Notes: a model not told the origin generated them from the sequence alone. Shown: positions 24,337 through 33,882, counted from the first letter of the stretch. The stretch: DNA of 35,546 bases from PKWO01 sp036561005 (GCA_036561005.1 DATBQE010000114.1:1-35546), one strand, 5' to 3'. A program made the numbers and translations.

Positions 24337-27243
24337 ATGCCCTACAGACATTCACTCAGGCACGCCCTCAATACAGTGCGCATTGTTTACGGCGTGACGC
24401 TCGGCGCCACCCTGTTATTCGCCCTCACCGCCTGCAGCGGCGCTGTCGGCGATGGCAACGCAAACGCGCCAACGACCAAAGCAACGCCACGGCTTGCCAT
24501 GAAAGACAGCACCGCTGCGGCTGCCCTTACTGCACTGAACGCCGTGGCATCCGGCGTGGAAAGAACCGACCTGGGGGCGGCCAACGCAATCGACAACAGT
24601 TTGAACACGCGCTGGTCGAGCGCATTCAACGACCAGCAATGGATTTACCTCGACTTTGGCACTACGGCGAGCTTTTCCCGCATCGAGATCAATTGGGAAA
24701 ACGCGCATGCGACGGACTATCAGATCCAGACGTCGGACGACGCCGCAACCTGGACCACGATCCTGAACGTCTCCGGCTCAACAGGTGGCACCGAAGACTT
24801 AGCGGTAGCCGGCAGCGGGCGCTATTTGCGCATGAACGGCGTCAAGCGTTCCACACCCTATGGTTATTCGATTTATGAGATGCACGCCTGGGGCAGCATA
24901 GGCAGCATGGCCGGCAACGGATCGGGATCGGGCACAGGTACAGGTACAGGTACAGGTACATCGGGATCCGGAACAGGTGCAAGTGGTTCATCGACAACAC
25001 TCGCCGACACTTTATATACCCCGCCGCCCGCAAGCCCCGTGACGACGAGCGTGGGCGGCGCCAGCGTGACCTATGTGCCGCTGTTTGCTTCCGGCACGCC
25101 GGTGCTGGAGCAGATCCAGTACAGCGAACCGGACGGCACGCTGGTTACGCGCGCCGGCTATCGTCCCACGCACCGGCATGCGCGCGAGCGCGGCGAATAC
25201 TGGTATAACGGCGGCGACTTCAACGTTGCCGGCGGCCCCAACAATGTCGACGTGGGGCCGGGCGACTACTTCACCTGGCCGGAGCTGTATTTCCAGTACC
25301 GCACATTCGGCCTCATGATACGCGACGGCACACCCGCAGGCCGCTCGACGCTGGACGTGTACCAGGTCGTCAATCAGACTGACCCAAGTATCGACAACGC
25401 CTACATCCAGACCAGCCTGAATGTGTTCCGCGACACGACGGTAGGCACCTACGGCTGGAAATACAACCAGGGCTTTACCAATGTGAACCCGCTGGAGCGC
25501 AACGTGCTGCCCGACAAACGGGCCGACCAGCCGGGACAAATCTGCCTCTCAAGTTCGCAGCCGCTCGATTGCTTTATGAATTGGCGCCTGACCAATAATT
25601 GGGAAACCAATCTGCCGTTCAAGATGGGCGACTTCTTCGAGGTGACGTCGGCCGGTTTCGTCGACTACATACACCGTAACAACGATCCGCAGGACGCGCA
25701 GATTTTCGCCAAGTACGATGGCGGCACGCCGCGCTTCTATTCCTTCGAGCAGCTCTATGTTGTCGGCAAGGGCATGGTGCCATGGTACGGCACGGCGCCG
25801 GCACTGCACACCACGCCCCTGCCCGACGACGCCTTGCTGGGTGGTGCGGCGAGTGTGAGCTACAACTATTCCGAAGAACCGTTTCGCGTTTTCCAGCAAT
25901 TCGTCAACAACATCGGCATTACCGATTTGCAGCGCTTTGTCGAAGGCCGGCGCTTGTTCCATACCTCGTTCCTCGACGGCATGCATTCGGAGAACCCGAC
26001 CATCAATCCGCCGATGACGGCGCATAGCAATCAGTTGGGGCCGCGCTATAGCAGCGTGCGCTGTCTCGGCTGCCATGCGCTCAACGGCCGCAGCCAGGCG
26101 CCGTCGGTGGCCAATCCGATCGGCACGCTTGCGGTGTTGACGGCGGCATCGAGCACGGCGACTGCGCTGGTGCCGGACCCGGTGTATGGCATGAACATCC
26201 AGCAGCAGGCGCAGAGCGCAGCGGCGCCGGATTATTCGGTCTCGCTCCAGTCATTTGTGCCGGTAACGCACACCACCGCCAAAGGCGAAATCTTCGTGCT
26301 GCAGAAACCGGTCTATGGCTTCAAGGGGCCTGTGCCGGCGCAATTTTCTGTGCGTCAGGCACCGCAGGTGATCGGTGCCGGGCTGCTGGAAGCGGTCGAC
26401 GAATCGACCATCCTGCAATTGGCGGTGCCGCATAATGGCGTCAACGGCGTGCCCAATTGGGTGATCGATCCGGAATCCGGACAACAACGGCTGGGCCGGT
26501 TCGGCTGGAAGGCCAGCAAGGCGAGCGTGCGCCAGCAGGTTGCCGAAGCGCTGATGCTGGACATGGGCGTGACCTCGCCGGTTTTCCCGACACGCCTGTG
26601 CCAGCAGGACCTGAACGCCAGCGCCTGCAGGAGTGCGCCGCAGACCACCGCCGGCGTCACGGAACTGGAACTGGAGAAGATGTCGCACTACACCGAGCTG
26701 GTCGGCGTGCCGGCGCAACGCAATTACGCGAGCGGCTATGCGGCCGGGTTGCGCATCTCGCCGGAGCACAACGTCAACCCGGCACGCATCGCCAACGGTG
26801 CGGCGCTGTTCGCTCAGGCCGGGTGCGCCGCCTGCCACGTCTCGCAAATGAAAACCGGTAGCAACCATCCGTTTGCCGAACTGCGCAACCAGGTCATTCA
26901 TCCCTACACCGATCTGTTGCTGCACGATATGGGTAGCGGCCTGGCCGACACGCTGACGCAAGGCGCGGCAAAACCGAGCATGTGGCGCACCCAGCCGCTA
27001 TGGGGCATCGGTTCCCTGCCCTATGTGCAGGAAAGCCCCGCCGTCAACGCCGGGCCGGATCTGCCGCACGATCCGCTGTCGCTGCCGGTTTCCAATGCAC
27101 GCTACCTGCACGACGGCCGGGCGCGCTCGATCATGGAAGCGATTCTCTGGCATGACGGCGAGGCCACGGCCTCACGCACAGGTTTCGAAGCGCTGACGAC
27201 GGACCAGCGTAACGATATTCTATTGTTCCTTGGGTCTCTTTGA
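24337..27243 (+). CDS. Di-heme oxidoreductase lipoprotein (DUF1111-like) with N-terminal F5/8C domain
   Basis: 968 residues from ATG 24337 (AAAGGA upstream; ATG 24304 has none), with lipobox LTAC (C33). Residues ~65-190 form an F5/8C domain about 70% identical by eye to the one on the preceding glycosidase. A GT/GS-repeat linker follows, then a ~230-residue region without a recognised family (YRPTHRHARERGEYWYNGGD). The C-terminal half is a di-heme oxidoreductase of the thiol-oxidoreductase DUF1111 type, with haem motifs CLGCH (C576-H580) and CAACH (C830-H834) and the closing LPVSNARYLHDGRARS...EAILWHDGEA. Known relatives are di-heme enzymes with a MauG-like fold. The glycan-binding module implies activity at a polysaccharide surface; the substrate is unknown. 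Confidence 0.8.
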   Translation: MPYRHSLRHALNTVRIVYGVTLGATLLFALTACSGAVGDGNANAPTTKATPRLAMKDSTAAAALTALNAVASGVERTDLGAANAIDNSLNTRWSSAFNDQQWIYLDFGTTASFSRIEINWENAHATDYQIQTSDDAATWTTILNVSGSTGGTEDLAVAGSGRYLRMNGVKRSTPYGYSIYEMHAWGSIGSMAGNGSGSGTGTGTGTGTSGSGTGASGSSTTLADTLYTPPPASPVTTSVGGASVTYVPLFASGTPVLEQIQYSEPDGTLVTRAGYRPTHRHARERGEYWYNGGDFNVAGGPNNVDVGPGDYFTWPELYFQYRTFGLMIRDGTPAGRSTLDVYQVVNQTDPSIDNAYIQTSLNVFRDTTVGTYGWKYNQGFTNVNPLERNVLPDKRADQPGQICLSSSQPLDCFMNWRLTNNWETNLPFKMGDFFEVTSAGFVDYIHRNNDPQDAQIFAKYDGGTPRFYSFEQLYVVGKGMVPWYGTAPALHTTPLPDDALLGGAASVSYNYSEEPFRVFQQFVNNIGITDLQRFVEGRRLFHTSFLDGMHSENPTINPPMTAHSNQLGPRYSSVRCLGCHALNGRSQAPSVANPIGTLAVLTAASSTATALVPDPVYGMNIQQQAQSAAAPDYSVSLQSFVPVTHTTAKGEIFVLQKPVYGFKGPVPAQFSVRQAPQVIGAGLLEAVDESTILQLAVPHNGVNGVPNWVIDPESGQQRLGRFGWKASKASVRQQVAEALMLDMGVTSPVFPTRLCQQDLNASACRSAPQTTAGVTELELEKMSHYTELVGVPAQRNYASGYAAGLRISPEHNVNPARIANGAALFAQAGCAACHVSQMKTGSNHPFAELRNQVIHPYTDLLLHDMGSGLADTLTQGAAKPSMWRTQPLWGIGSLPYVQESPAVNAGPDLPHDPLSLPVSNARYLHDGRARSIMEAILWHDGEATASRTGFEALTTDQRNDILLFLGSL
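24931..24960 (+). repeat. GGTACA hexanucleotide repeat in a coding linker
   Basis: Four perfect GGTACA units (24937-24960) follow a GGCACA variant and encode Gly-Thr repeats linking the F5/8C and oxidoreductase parts. Slippage would change linker length in steps of two residues without breaking the frame. Confidence 0.85.
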
Positions 27244-27298
27244 TCGGCGGACAAAGAACGAGAGATGGGGCGGCGCCGCGCAACCCGCACACAATAAA

Positions 27299-27324
27299 AA
27301 AGCCGGGCCTTGCGACCCGGCTTT
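27299..27324. terminator. Bidirectional rho-independent terminator
   Basis: AAAGCCGGG (27299-27307) pairs perfectly with CCCGGCTTT (27316-27324), loop CCTTGCGA. On the minus strand the stem is followed by a run of T (TTTTTTATT), ideal for the convergent surface-protein gene; on the plus strand a short T-run ends the oxidoreductase transcript. Confidence 0.85.
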
Positions 27325-27366
27325 GCAGAACACACTGCAAGACAAACTGTTAAGCACGCGGCGCTA

Positions 27367-30300
27367 TCACCCCATCAATGTCATGGCGGCATGACCGTTA
27401 ACCATGCCCAGGCCGGAATGAGCGAACGTGTATCCGGTACCGACCAGTTCGACCAAGGTGTTCTGTGCTTCCACCCCGCCGGCGTCCGCCGCTCCACCGA
27501 ACACTGTTTCCATCAAATAGGTGTTGCCCTGAAATTGGAAAGTGACCACGTTGTGTGCGGCTGCATTGAATGCAGCGCCGTCAGCCGCCGCAACCCAGCT
27601 CGCAAGGTTGGTCGGGTCGCCGCTGACTTGCGTTGAATTCAAAGTCAACACGCCTGTCACGGTGGAAAGGCTGTCGCCGGAAAACACAATTTGATCGACG
27701 CCCGTCGTGCTCGTGCCGCTGTTCAAGCCGCGGATGACAATGAGAGGTGTTTGGGCCGCGCCCGTACCTGACGCCCCGACCAATATCATGTCGGCAGTCG
27801 TGGCCGAGTGCGCACCAAGGGTAACGGTGCCGGTTGCGCTCTCGCCCAGGTTGATCGTGTTGGCGCCCGAGCCGACCGTGATGTTAATTGTTGCGCCTGC
27901 GGCTTGGTCAAAGACCATATTGGTGCCATTGCCGGCGCTGACATGCAGATTGCTTGCCTGATACGCCATGATGGCGTCGGTCCCGGTGGTGGTGCCGACC
28001 GTCACATTGACTGTGCCATCGTTCAAGGTAACAACGTTGTCCGAGCCGTTGCCCAGGACCACAGTCTGCGTGGTGCCGACAATGCCGCCATCGAAGAACA
28101 CGGTGTCGTCACCATTGCCCAACGTGACGTGGTCTGTGACGCCGGTGACGCTCGCGCCGGCGCCAGAAAAGCTCACATCGCTATTGTCGGTGCTGCCAGA
28201 CACCGTCACGCCGGTTGTAACAATGTCGTTGCCCACAACAATAGCGACATTGCCGTTCAAAGTCAGAGTGGCAAGCGACGTGGCCGCTGTCTCGAAACCG
28301 TCGATCGACAGACTGGCCTTGCTTGAACCGGCGCTTTGGGTAAACGTGGCGTTGGTCAGGTTTGCGTCGTGCAATCCGTCGAGCGTGATAACTCCGGTGC
28401 TGGTATCGTTGATGGTCAAGCTGGTCACCGACGTTTCCAGATTCGTGATGTCAACATCACTCGTGCCGGCAATTGTCAAGGCGGAGAGGTTGACGGCATT
28501 GAGGTCATCCGAGCCAAACCAGGCGCCGGTGCTGTTGATCGTCAGCGACGCGCCGGTCATGCTGAAGGAATCGATTTGCATCTGTGCGTCGCCGCCGATA
28601 TTCAAAACGCGCAAGCCGCTATCGCCAAGCGTGCCGATATCGTTGACATCGGTGGCGCTGCCGCTGTTGCTGATGAAATTGACGGTGCCGATGCCGTCTT
28701 GCGTGGCGTCGGACAAGGTTAGCTGGCTCAGCGTCGCGGGGCCAATACTATCGGAACCAATCGTCACGCTGATCGTTTCGCCGACGCCGGCCTTGTCTGC
28801 CGTGTTCAGTTCCACCGAGTAGGCGTTCGTGCCTTGAAGGGTCAAGGCGAGGTTGCTGTCTGGCGTGATGTTCTGGAAAACGATGCTGCCGGCGGTTTCG
28901 TCTTCCACGTCAAAACCATTGTAGGCCTGGCCTTTCAGATTGGCCATATCGAAAGTACCGTAGACGCCGCCGTCAACGCCCAGAATCTGGAAATTCGTTA
29001 CCGAAGCGAGAGCCGCTTCAGTAACGTATTGAGAGCCGCCAATGGCGCCGACCATAATTTCATTGTTGTGCGCGGAACCGCCGGTGATCGTGCCGGTTTG
29101 CGTCGTACCGATAGCGATCGTATCCTGTCCGGTGCCGCCGATGAACGATTGTGTTGGATCACCACCCCAAACAGAAACCATGGCCAAACCAATCTTGCCG
29201 CTCGAAGCGCTGGCATCAACCACGGCACCCGTCGCAAGGAGCAGATAACTGATGTCGAATTCGCCGGCACCGGTGATGGTAACTGCCTTGACATCGGGAG
29301 TCTGGAAAACGACAAAATTCGAATCGACGTTATTACTGATTGCAAGTGCCGTGGCTGACTTCGAAACAACGGCGTCGTAGTCGGACGCTGCCGTCGAAGA
29401 GGTCACGGTGATTGTGCTTGCCTGATCGTCCTCCACGCCGATGCCATGGTCGCCGTTGAGTGTGACGTTGAGCGTACGTGCGCCGGCATGCGTATCGGTA
29501 TCGACGGCAAAGAGACCATATTCCGAATTGGCAATGGAGAGCGAGCTCAAGGCATCGCTGGAGAGGGTCGCGCCGCCATTGCCTATATAGCTCAGCGAGA
29601 CGGTGGACAGGGTTTGGCCGGCACTTCCCCAATTGCCGTCTGAAGCGCTGACCTGGGCGCCGCCGCGGACAACCAGCGTGGTCGCGCCAACGCCGGCTTC
29701 CACCGTGACCGAGCCATTATCGTGATTTTCATTCACGGTAATGGCCGAGCCACCCTTCACATTGATCAATCCTGAGGCGGTATCGGTCACGTTGACCACC
29801 GTGCTGTTGCCTGCCTCCACAGTAATATCACCGCCCGTCGACGTAACGTTCAGATTGGTCAGCATACTCCAGCCACTGAAGTCGCTGTCGACGGTTTCAA
29901 GCGAGTTGATGTTCAGGGTCGTGATGCCGCTGGTCGTCGCACCGGTTGGGAGCGCCATCGTGGAGCCGATGCCGAAGTCGTTGACGTTCAGGGTGTTGTG
30001 TCGCGTGCCGCCGGTGATCGTGTCGAAAGATTGCCAGGTGGGCGCGGAACCGCCCAGCGTGGCATTGAATACGTCGTTGCCAGAGCCACCGACGACGGCG
30101 TCCAGGCCGGTCGTCAGCGTGTAAGTATTGGCGTTGTTATTGTTGGCGATGCTCGCGATCGTGGCGGTGACATCATAGGTCGCCGGGTTGGTCGCGCTGT
30201 TCACGCCGGCCAGCAGCAGGCGTGCGACGGCGGCAGCATCGGCGCCGTGGTAGGCCACGATCTCATCGGACGCGGTGCCCAGGTCAGCCGTGAAGTTGCT

Positions 30301-30750
30301 TGCCACGGCAACCTTGTTGTTGATCGTGCTCTGGTCAGCCTTGCCCTGAACCGTGTTGTTGTCAAAGGCACCGGCCAGGATAGCCAGGGCGGCGTCGCCC
30401 TTGCTCACCTGCCCTGAATCGATGGCGTTCACCCAGAAGCTCAGACCGGCTACCGCAGCAGGGCGATTGAACAGGTTTTCGAACACCGCATTGACGAAGC
30501 TCGCTGTCGAGCCGTTGCCGTTGCCGCCGTACAGCGCCGTAGACTCGGCGCTGGTCCCGAAAGAATCGACCAGGGTCTTGACGGCACTATTGGTGCTGTA
30601 AGCGGCGGACAGACCTGCGGCATCGGTCGGCGCATCGGCGGCCGCCAATGCCGCTTCAAAGTTTTGCAGCCCGAAATAATCTGCCGGCCGGCCGAAGTAG
30701 GCCACATAAAGGTCTTGCACCAGGTTGCTGTAGCTTGCCGCTGTCGTCAT
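27367..30750 (-). CDS. Large DUF4214 / RTX-like surface (S-layer-type) protein
   Basis: 1,127 residues from ATG 30750. The N-terminal ~110 residues carry DUF4214-type motifs (LVQDLYVAYFGRPADYFGLQ, FENLFNRPAAVAGLSFWV, GDAALAILAGAFDNN). The long remainder is Gly/Asn/Thr/Ser/Asp-rich beta-sheet, poor in Cys and Lys, with RTX-like nonapeptide remnants (LGNGDDTVFF, LGNGSDNVVT, GSGANTINLG) near the C-terminus. There is no N-terminal signal peptide, so a C-terminal signal for a type I secretion system is expected. This architecture matches secreted adhesins and S-layer-like proteins of betaproteobacteria. No T1SS genes are in the window. It ends at the shared terminator and is divergent from the two-component genes. 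Confidence 0.78.
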   Translation of the reverse strand: MTTAASYSNLVQDLYVAYFGRPADYFGLQNFEAALAAADAPTDAAGLSAAYSTNSAVKTLVDSFGTSAESTALYGGNGNGSTASFVNAVFENLFNRPAAVAGLSFWVNAIDSGQVSKGDAALAILAGAFDNNTVQGKADQSTINNKVAVASNFTADLGTASDEIVAYHGADAAAVARLLLAGVNSATNPATYDVTATIASIANNNNANTYTLTTGLDAVVGGSGNDVFNATLGGSAPTWQSFDTITGGTRHNTLNVNDFGIGSTMALPTGATTSGITTLNINSLETVDSDFSGWSMLTNLNVTSTGGDITVEAGNSTVVNVTDTASGLINVKGGSAITVNENHDNGSVTVEAGVGATTLVVRGGAQVSASDGNWGSAGQTLSTVSLSYIGNGGATLSSDALSSLSIANSEYGLFAVDTDTHAGARTLNVTLNGDHGIGVEDDQASTITVTSSTAASDYDAVVSKSATALAISNNVDSNFVVFQTPDVKAVTITGAGEFDISYLLLATGAVVDASASSGKIGLAMVSVWGGDPTQSFIGGTGQDTIAIGTTQTGTITGGSAHNNEIMVGAIGGSQYVTEAALASVTNFQILGVDGGVYGTFDMANLKGQAYNGFDVEDETAGSIVFQNITPDSNLALTLQGTNAYSVELNTADKAGVGETISVTIGSDSIGPATLSQLTLSDATQDGIGTVNFISNSGSATDVNDIGTLGDSGLRVLNIGGDAQMQIDSFSMTGASLTINSTGAWFGSDDLNAVNLSALTIAGTSDVDITNLETSVTSLTINDTSTGVITLDGLHDANLTNATFTQSAGSSKASLSIDGFETAATSLATLTLNGNVAIVVGNDIVTTGVTVSGSTDNSDVSFSGAGASVTGVTDHVTLGNGDDTVFFDGGIVGTTQTVVLGNGSDNVVTLNDGTVNVTVGTTTGTDAIMAYQASNLHVSAGNGTNMVFDQAAGATINITVGSGANTINLGESATGTVTLGAHSATTADMILVGASGTGAAQTPLIVIRGLNSGTSTTGVDQIVFSGDSLSTVTGVLTLNSTQVSGDPTNLASWVAAADGAAFNAAAHNVVTFQFQGNTYLMETVFGGAADAGGVEAQNTLVELVGTGYTFAHSGLGMVNGHAAMTLMG

Positions 30751-30918
30751 GATGTTATTGTCGGTTGAATGCGTGTGGTTGGGAAAGTGAAGCGCGAAAT
30801 ACTCGTAGCCCGGGAAAAAGGAGGCGAACAAGGACTTTTTTGCAAGGCTCATCTTAAAATGCATCGCGCGCGGGGTCTGTAGAACAAACGCGCTACATCC
30901 ATCGCCCCCGATCCGTCG

Positions 30919-30924
30919 TACAAT
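30919..30924 (+). promoter_or_regulatory. -10-like box close to the regulator start
   Basis: TACAAT sits nine bases before ATG 30934, so a transcript starting from it would be nearly leaderless. No clear -35 box or ribosome-binding site is visible. Confidence 0.25.
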
Positions 30925-30933
30925 CACCCGAAT

Positions 30934-31629
30934 ATGCAAGCCCAAACCCCTCATGCCGAGCCGTTTCCCATCCATGTCGCAATCGTTGAAGACGACTACG
31001 ACACCCGGGAAGCACTATGCAAGGTCATTCAGGCCGCGCACGATATGCGCCTGGCCGGCACGGCGGGCACACTGGCTGAAGGCATGGCAATGCTGTCCGG
31101 CCCGCCTGCCGATGTGCTGCTGGTTGATCTGGGCTTGCCCGATGGCTCCGGCATCGACATCATCCGTGCAACAGCCGCGCAGTGGCCAAGCTGCAGCGTC
31201 ATGGTAAGCACCAACTTCGGCGATGAAACCCACGTCATGCGTTCGCTGGAAATGGGTGCTGCCGGCTATTTGCTAAAGGACAGCTCGCCGGCCAGGATCA
31301 TTGACGAAATACGCATCCTCGCCAGCGGCGGCAGCCCGATCAGCCCAATCATTGCACGCCAGGTATTGATGCGCTTTCGGCAAAGCGGTGCCGAGACAGC
31401 CAGCGCACCGGCCCAGCCTGCCGACTCGTCAGCCCTGCTGTCGGCGCGTGAGAGGGAAGTGCTGCACTACATCACCAAGGGTTTCACGACCAATGAAATC
31501 GCCGGGCTGATGGCCTTGTCCCATTTTACGGTGCGCTCTTTCGTGCGGCGCATCTACGGCAAGCTCAAGGTCACGTCCAAGGCAGAGGCAATTTATGAGG
31601 CGAAGGCGCTTGGCCTGTCGCAGAATTGA
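30934..31629 (+). CDS. NarL/FixJ-family response regulator
   Basis: 231 residues. The receiver domain (residues ~14-130) has the acidic pair in VAIVEDDYDTRE, phosphoacceptor D65 in LLVDLGLPDGSG, the switch Ser/Thr in MVSTNFGDE and Lys in GYLLKDSSP. A Ser/Ala/Pro linker follows. The LuxR-type DNA-binding domain is LLSAREREVLHYITKGFTTN then EIAGLMALSHFTVRSFVRRI and YGKLKV. It should be phosphorylated by the kinase encoded 48 bases downstream and bind DNA as a dimer. A likely target, by position only, is the divergent surface-protein gene. Confidence 0.88.
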   Translation: MQAQTPHAEPFPIHVAIVEDDYDTREALCKVIQAAHDMRLAGTAGTLAEGMAMLSGPPADVLLVDLGLPDGSGIDIIRATAAQWPSCSVMVSTNFGDETHVMRSLEMGAAGYLLKDSSPARIIDEIRILASGGSPISPIIARQVLMRFRQSGAETASAPAQPADSSALLSAREREVLHYITKGFTTNEIAGLMALSHFTVRSFVRRIYGKLKVTSKAEAIYEAKALGLSQN

Positions 31630-31677
31630 GATGCGGAGACCTTTCACTTATCCAATTGGCTCGCCGCTACGGGCAAT

Positions 31678-33660
31678 ATGGGCGGCATGAAAGCCCGTTC
31701 GGGACGACTTTTCCCCCATCTTTTGTCGTATGCGGCGCTGATCTTCCCGGTCGCCATGCTGATTGCCGTGGCTGCCTGGCGCCTGGGAGAAGGCGGTCTT
31801 GATCCGGCATCGACAAGCATGCATCTGACCAATGCCGATTGGCAGGTCACGCAACAGCCGGCCATGCAGGCACCGCCCTCCACCGTCGATAGCAAGACCC
31901 TGCCCAATACATGGAACAGCGCCACACTTCCGCGCGCTTTTTCGCCGGCCGTTCCATCGGGCACAACCACGCAAAGCGCGACCGGCATGGCACAGGAAGT
32001 CAGCACCACCTGGATCAGACTCTCTTCAGAACACACGCCCTTGCCAAACGGACCGCTGGCGCTGTATAGCCCGCGCATCAAAACCGACGGTACCATCGCT
32101 ATCTACGTAGACGGCAAGCTGACGCATCAGGAGCAACAGCAAGGCCCGATGTGGAACAGCCTGTTTACGCCCTTGTGGATGGAACTCGGAGAAGCTGTGA
32201 ATGGCGCGCCGCCACAGGAGATACTGATTCGCGTACAACATCCTGCCGCGTCCTGGGTCGGCATGTCTTCGCTGTGGATGGGTAACGCGGCCGGCTTGCA
32301 ACGCGCTTACGACATGCGCCTGTGGCTGCAGCGCGAATTGCCGGCGATGCTGAGTGCCGCATTTCTGGCGGTCGGCGTATTTTCCCTGGTCGTCTGGTTC
32401 AGGCGCCGCCATGAAACCAGCTACCTGCTTTTTTTCAATGTAGCGGCCACTTCCTTCGTCGCGCACATGCACTATTACGTCGGCATGCCGATCGCGAACA
32501 ATTGGTTTGCCTGGCTGACCATCAATTCCCTGCTTTGGCTGGTCGCGGCATTGCATTTTTTCCTGTGTCATCTGCATGGCCGTCCCTTGAAATGGCTCAC
32601 CCGTGCCTTGGTGCCTGCACTACTCGTCATTGGCGTGTCGACACTGCCGCTATTGCCGGACACCTCCTCCATTGCCTGGGCCATCTATGCAATCATTTTG
32701 CTCACGGCAGGGACAGTGGTCGTGGTGGGTGCAATCAACGCCTGGAACCGCACATCCGAAGGGCGGGTGCTGGTAATCGGACTCGGCTTTTGTGCCTTGG
32801 TAGGCGTGCCGGACTGGTTCTTGCACAACAACATCATGAGCCCGGAAGGCTGGTTTACCGGCGCCTATACCAACGCGATCACCTTCGGCATGTTCACCTT
32901 GTTGATGTACCATCGATACGTCAATGCCATCGCAGAAGTGGAGCGCACCAACGCCAGCCTGGCCCAGCGTTTGCAGGCACGAGAAGCGGAACTTGCACGA
33001 AGCCACAGGCTGCTGCTCGAGGCCGAGCTGCGGCAAACCATCAGCGATGAGCGCCAGCGTCTGATGCTGGACATGCACGATGGTCTCGGGTCATCGCTGA
33101 TCAGCGCCATTCGCTCCGTCGAACGCGGCAACGTCGACGACGCCAAGATATCGCAAATCCTGAAGGATTGCCTCGACGATTTGAAGCTGACCATCGATTC
33201 CATGGAGCCGGTCGAGGCCGACCTGCTGCTGTTGCTGGCCACGTTGCGTTTCCGTCTTGAGCCACGTCTGGAAGACACGGGCATCGTCTTGTCTTGGAAT
33301 GTGCAGGAACTGCCGACCCTGGCATGGCTCGACCCATCGAACGCCCTGCATATCCTGCGCATCGTTCAGGAAAGTATTGCCAACATCCTGCGCCACGCCC
33401 AGGCAAGCGAAATCAGGGTGAGTACCAGCCTGGCAGAATCCGGCATCCACGTGACGATAGAAGACAATGGCCGGGGTTTTGACGTGGACAAGACCTTGGG
33501 CAACGGCACAGGGCGCGGCCTGCACAACCAGCGACGGCGTGCGCTTGCGCTCAAGGGCTCCGTGACCTGGAATTCCACCCCGATGGGGACCCGCTTCACG
33601 CTGTGGCTGCCGCTGGACCCTGCTTCACTTTCGCCGGCGCCTGTAGACGTATTGGAATAA
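31678..33660 (+). CDS. Membrane sensor histidine kinase (7TM sensor, HisKA_3)
   Basis: 660 residues. A first membrane segment (~15-32) precedes a periplasmic domain of ~190 residues (WIRLSSEHTPLPNGPLALYS, PRIKTDGTIAIYVDGKL), then about seven membrane segments (~222-420) like the 7TM-DISM sensors. A coiled linker leads to the HisKA_3 dimerisation helix SDERQRLMLDMHDGLGSSL with phosphoacceptor H467. The ATPase domain has IVQESIANILRHAQASEI (N box), VTIEDNGRGFD (G1) and GRGLHNQRRRA (G2). It is the cognate kinase of the upstream regulator. The ligand is unknown. ATG 31678 or 31687 could start translation. Confidence 0.87.
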   Translation: MGGMKARSGRLFPHLLSYAALIFPVAMLIAVAAWRLGEGGLDPASTSMHLTNADWQVTQQPAMQAPPSTVDSKTLPNTWNSATLPRAFSPAVPSGTTTQSATGMAQEVSTTWIRLSSEHTPLPNGPLALYSPRIKTDGTIAIYVDGKLTHQEQQQGPMWNSLFTPLWMELGEAVNGAPPQEILIRVQHPAASWVGMSSLWMGNAAGLQRAYDMRLWLQRELPAMLSAAFLAVGVFSLVVWFRRRHETSYLLFFNVAATSFVAHMHYYVGMPIANNWFAWLTINSLLWLVAALHFFLCHLHGRPLKWLTRALVPALLVIGVSTLPLLPDTSSIAWAIYAIILLTAGTVVVVGAINAWNRTSEGRVLVIGLGFCALVGVPDWFLHNNIMSPEGWFTGAYTNAITFGMFTLLMYHRYVNAIAEVERTNASLAQRLQAREAELARSHRLLLEAELRQTISDERQRLMLDMHDGLGSSLISAIRSVERGNVDDAKISQILKDCLDDLKLTIDSMEPVEADLLLLLATLRFRLEPRLEDTGIVLSWNVQELPTLAWLDPSNALHILRIVQESIANILRHAQASEIRVSTSLAESGIHVTIEDNGRGFDVDKTLGNGTGRGLHNQRRRALALKGSVTWNSTPMGTRFTLWLPLDPASLSPAPVDVLE

Positions 33661-33661
33661 C

Positions 33662-33760
33662 ATGTCCGATCGAACGCTGCCATTCAAAGAAAGCTATAAA
33701 CTTTTGCTGTCATGGCATACAGGTTACGGCATTGCCGACATCACCAACCTGGAAGATTAA
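33662..33760 (+). CDS. Possible 32-residue small protein after the kinase gene
   Basis: ATG 33662 begins one base after the kinase stop and has GGA five bases upstream. The frame encodes 32 residues (MSDRTLPFKESYKLLLSWHT...) and ends in TAA at 33760. No homology is recognised. It could be a real leader or microprotein, or chance. Confidence 0.25.
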   Translation: MSDRTLPFKESYKLLLSWHTGYGIADITNLED

Positions 33761-33882
33761 GATACGATCATCCCATACAAGAAATTTTTGCAAGGCCTAA
33801 TATGCTGTTCCGCCAATTCGCAGCATAAATCTAGCTTATTCATGACGCCGCTCCAATCTGAAGTATGATTTCGAGGTAGAAA

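Noticed and set aside
24931..24960. Short tandem repeat considered as a CRISPR or mobile-element end
   Set aside because: Units are six bases, without spacers, and lie inside a coding linker.
27310..30417. Plus-strand open frames of 108-284 codons opposite the surface protein
   Set aside because: The repetitive codon use of the minus-strand gene leaves several frames open; none has a coding signature of its own.
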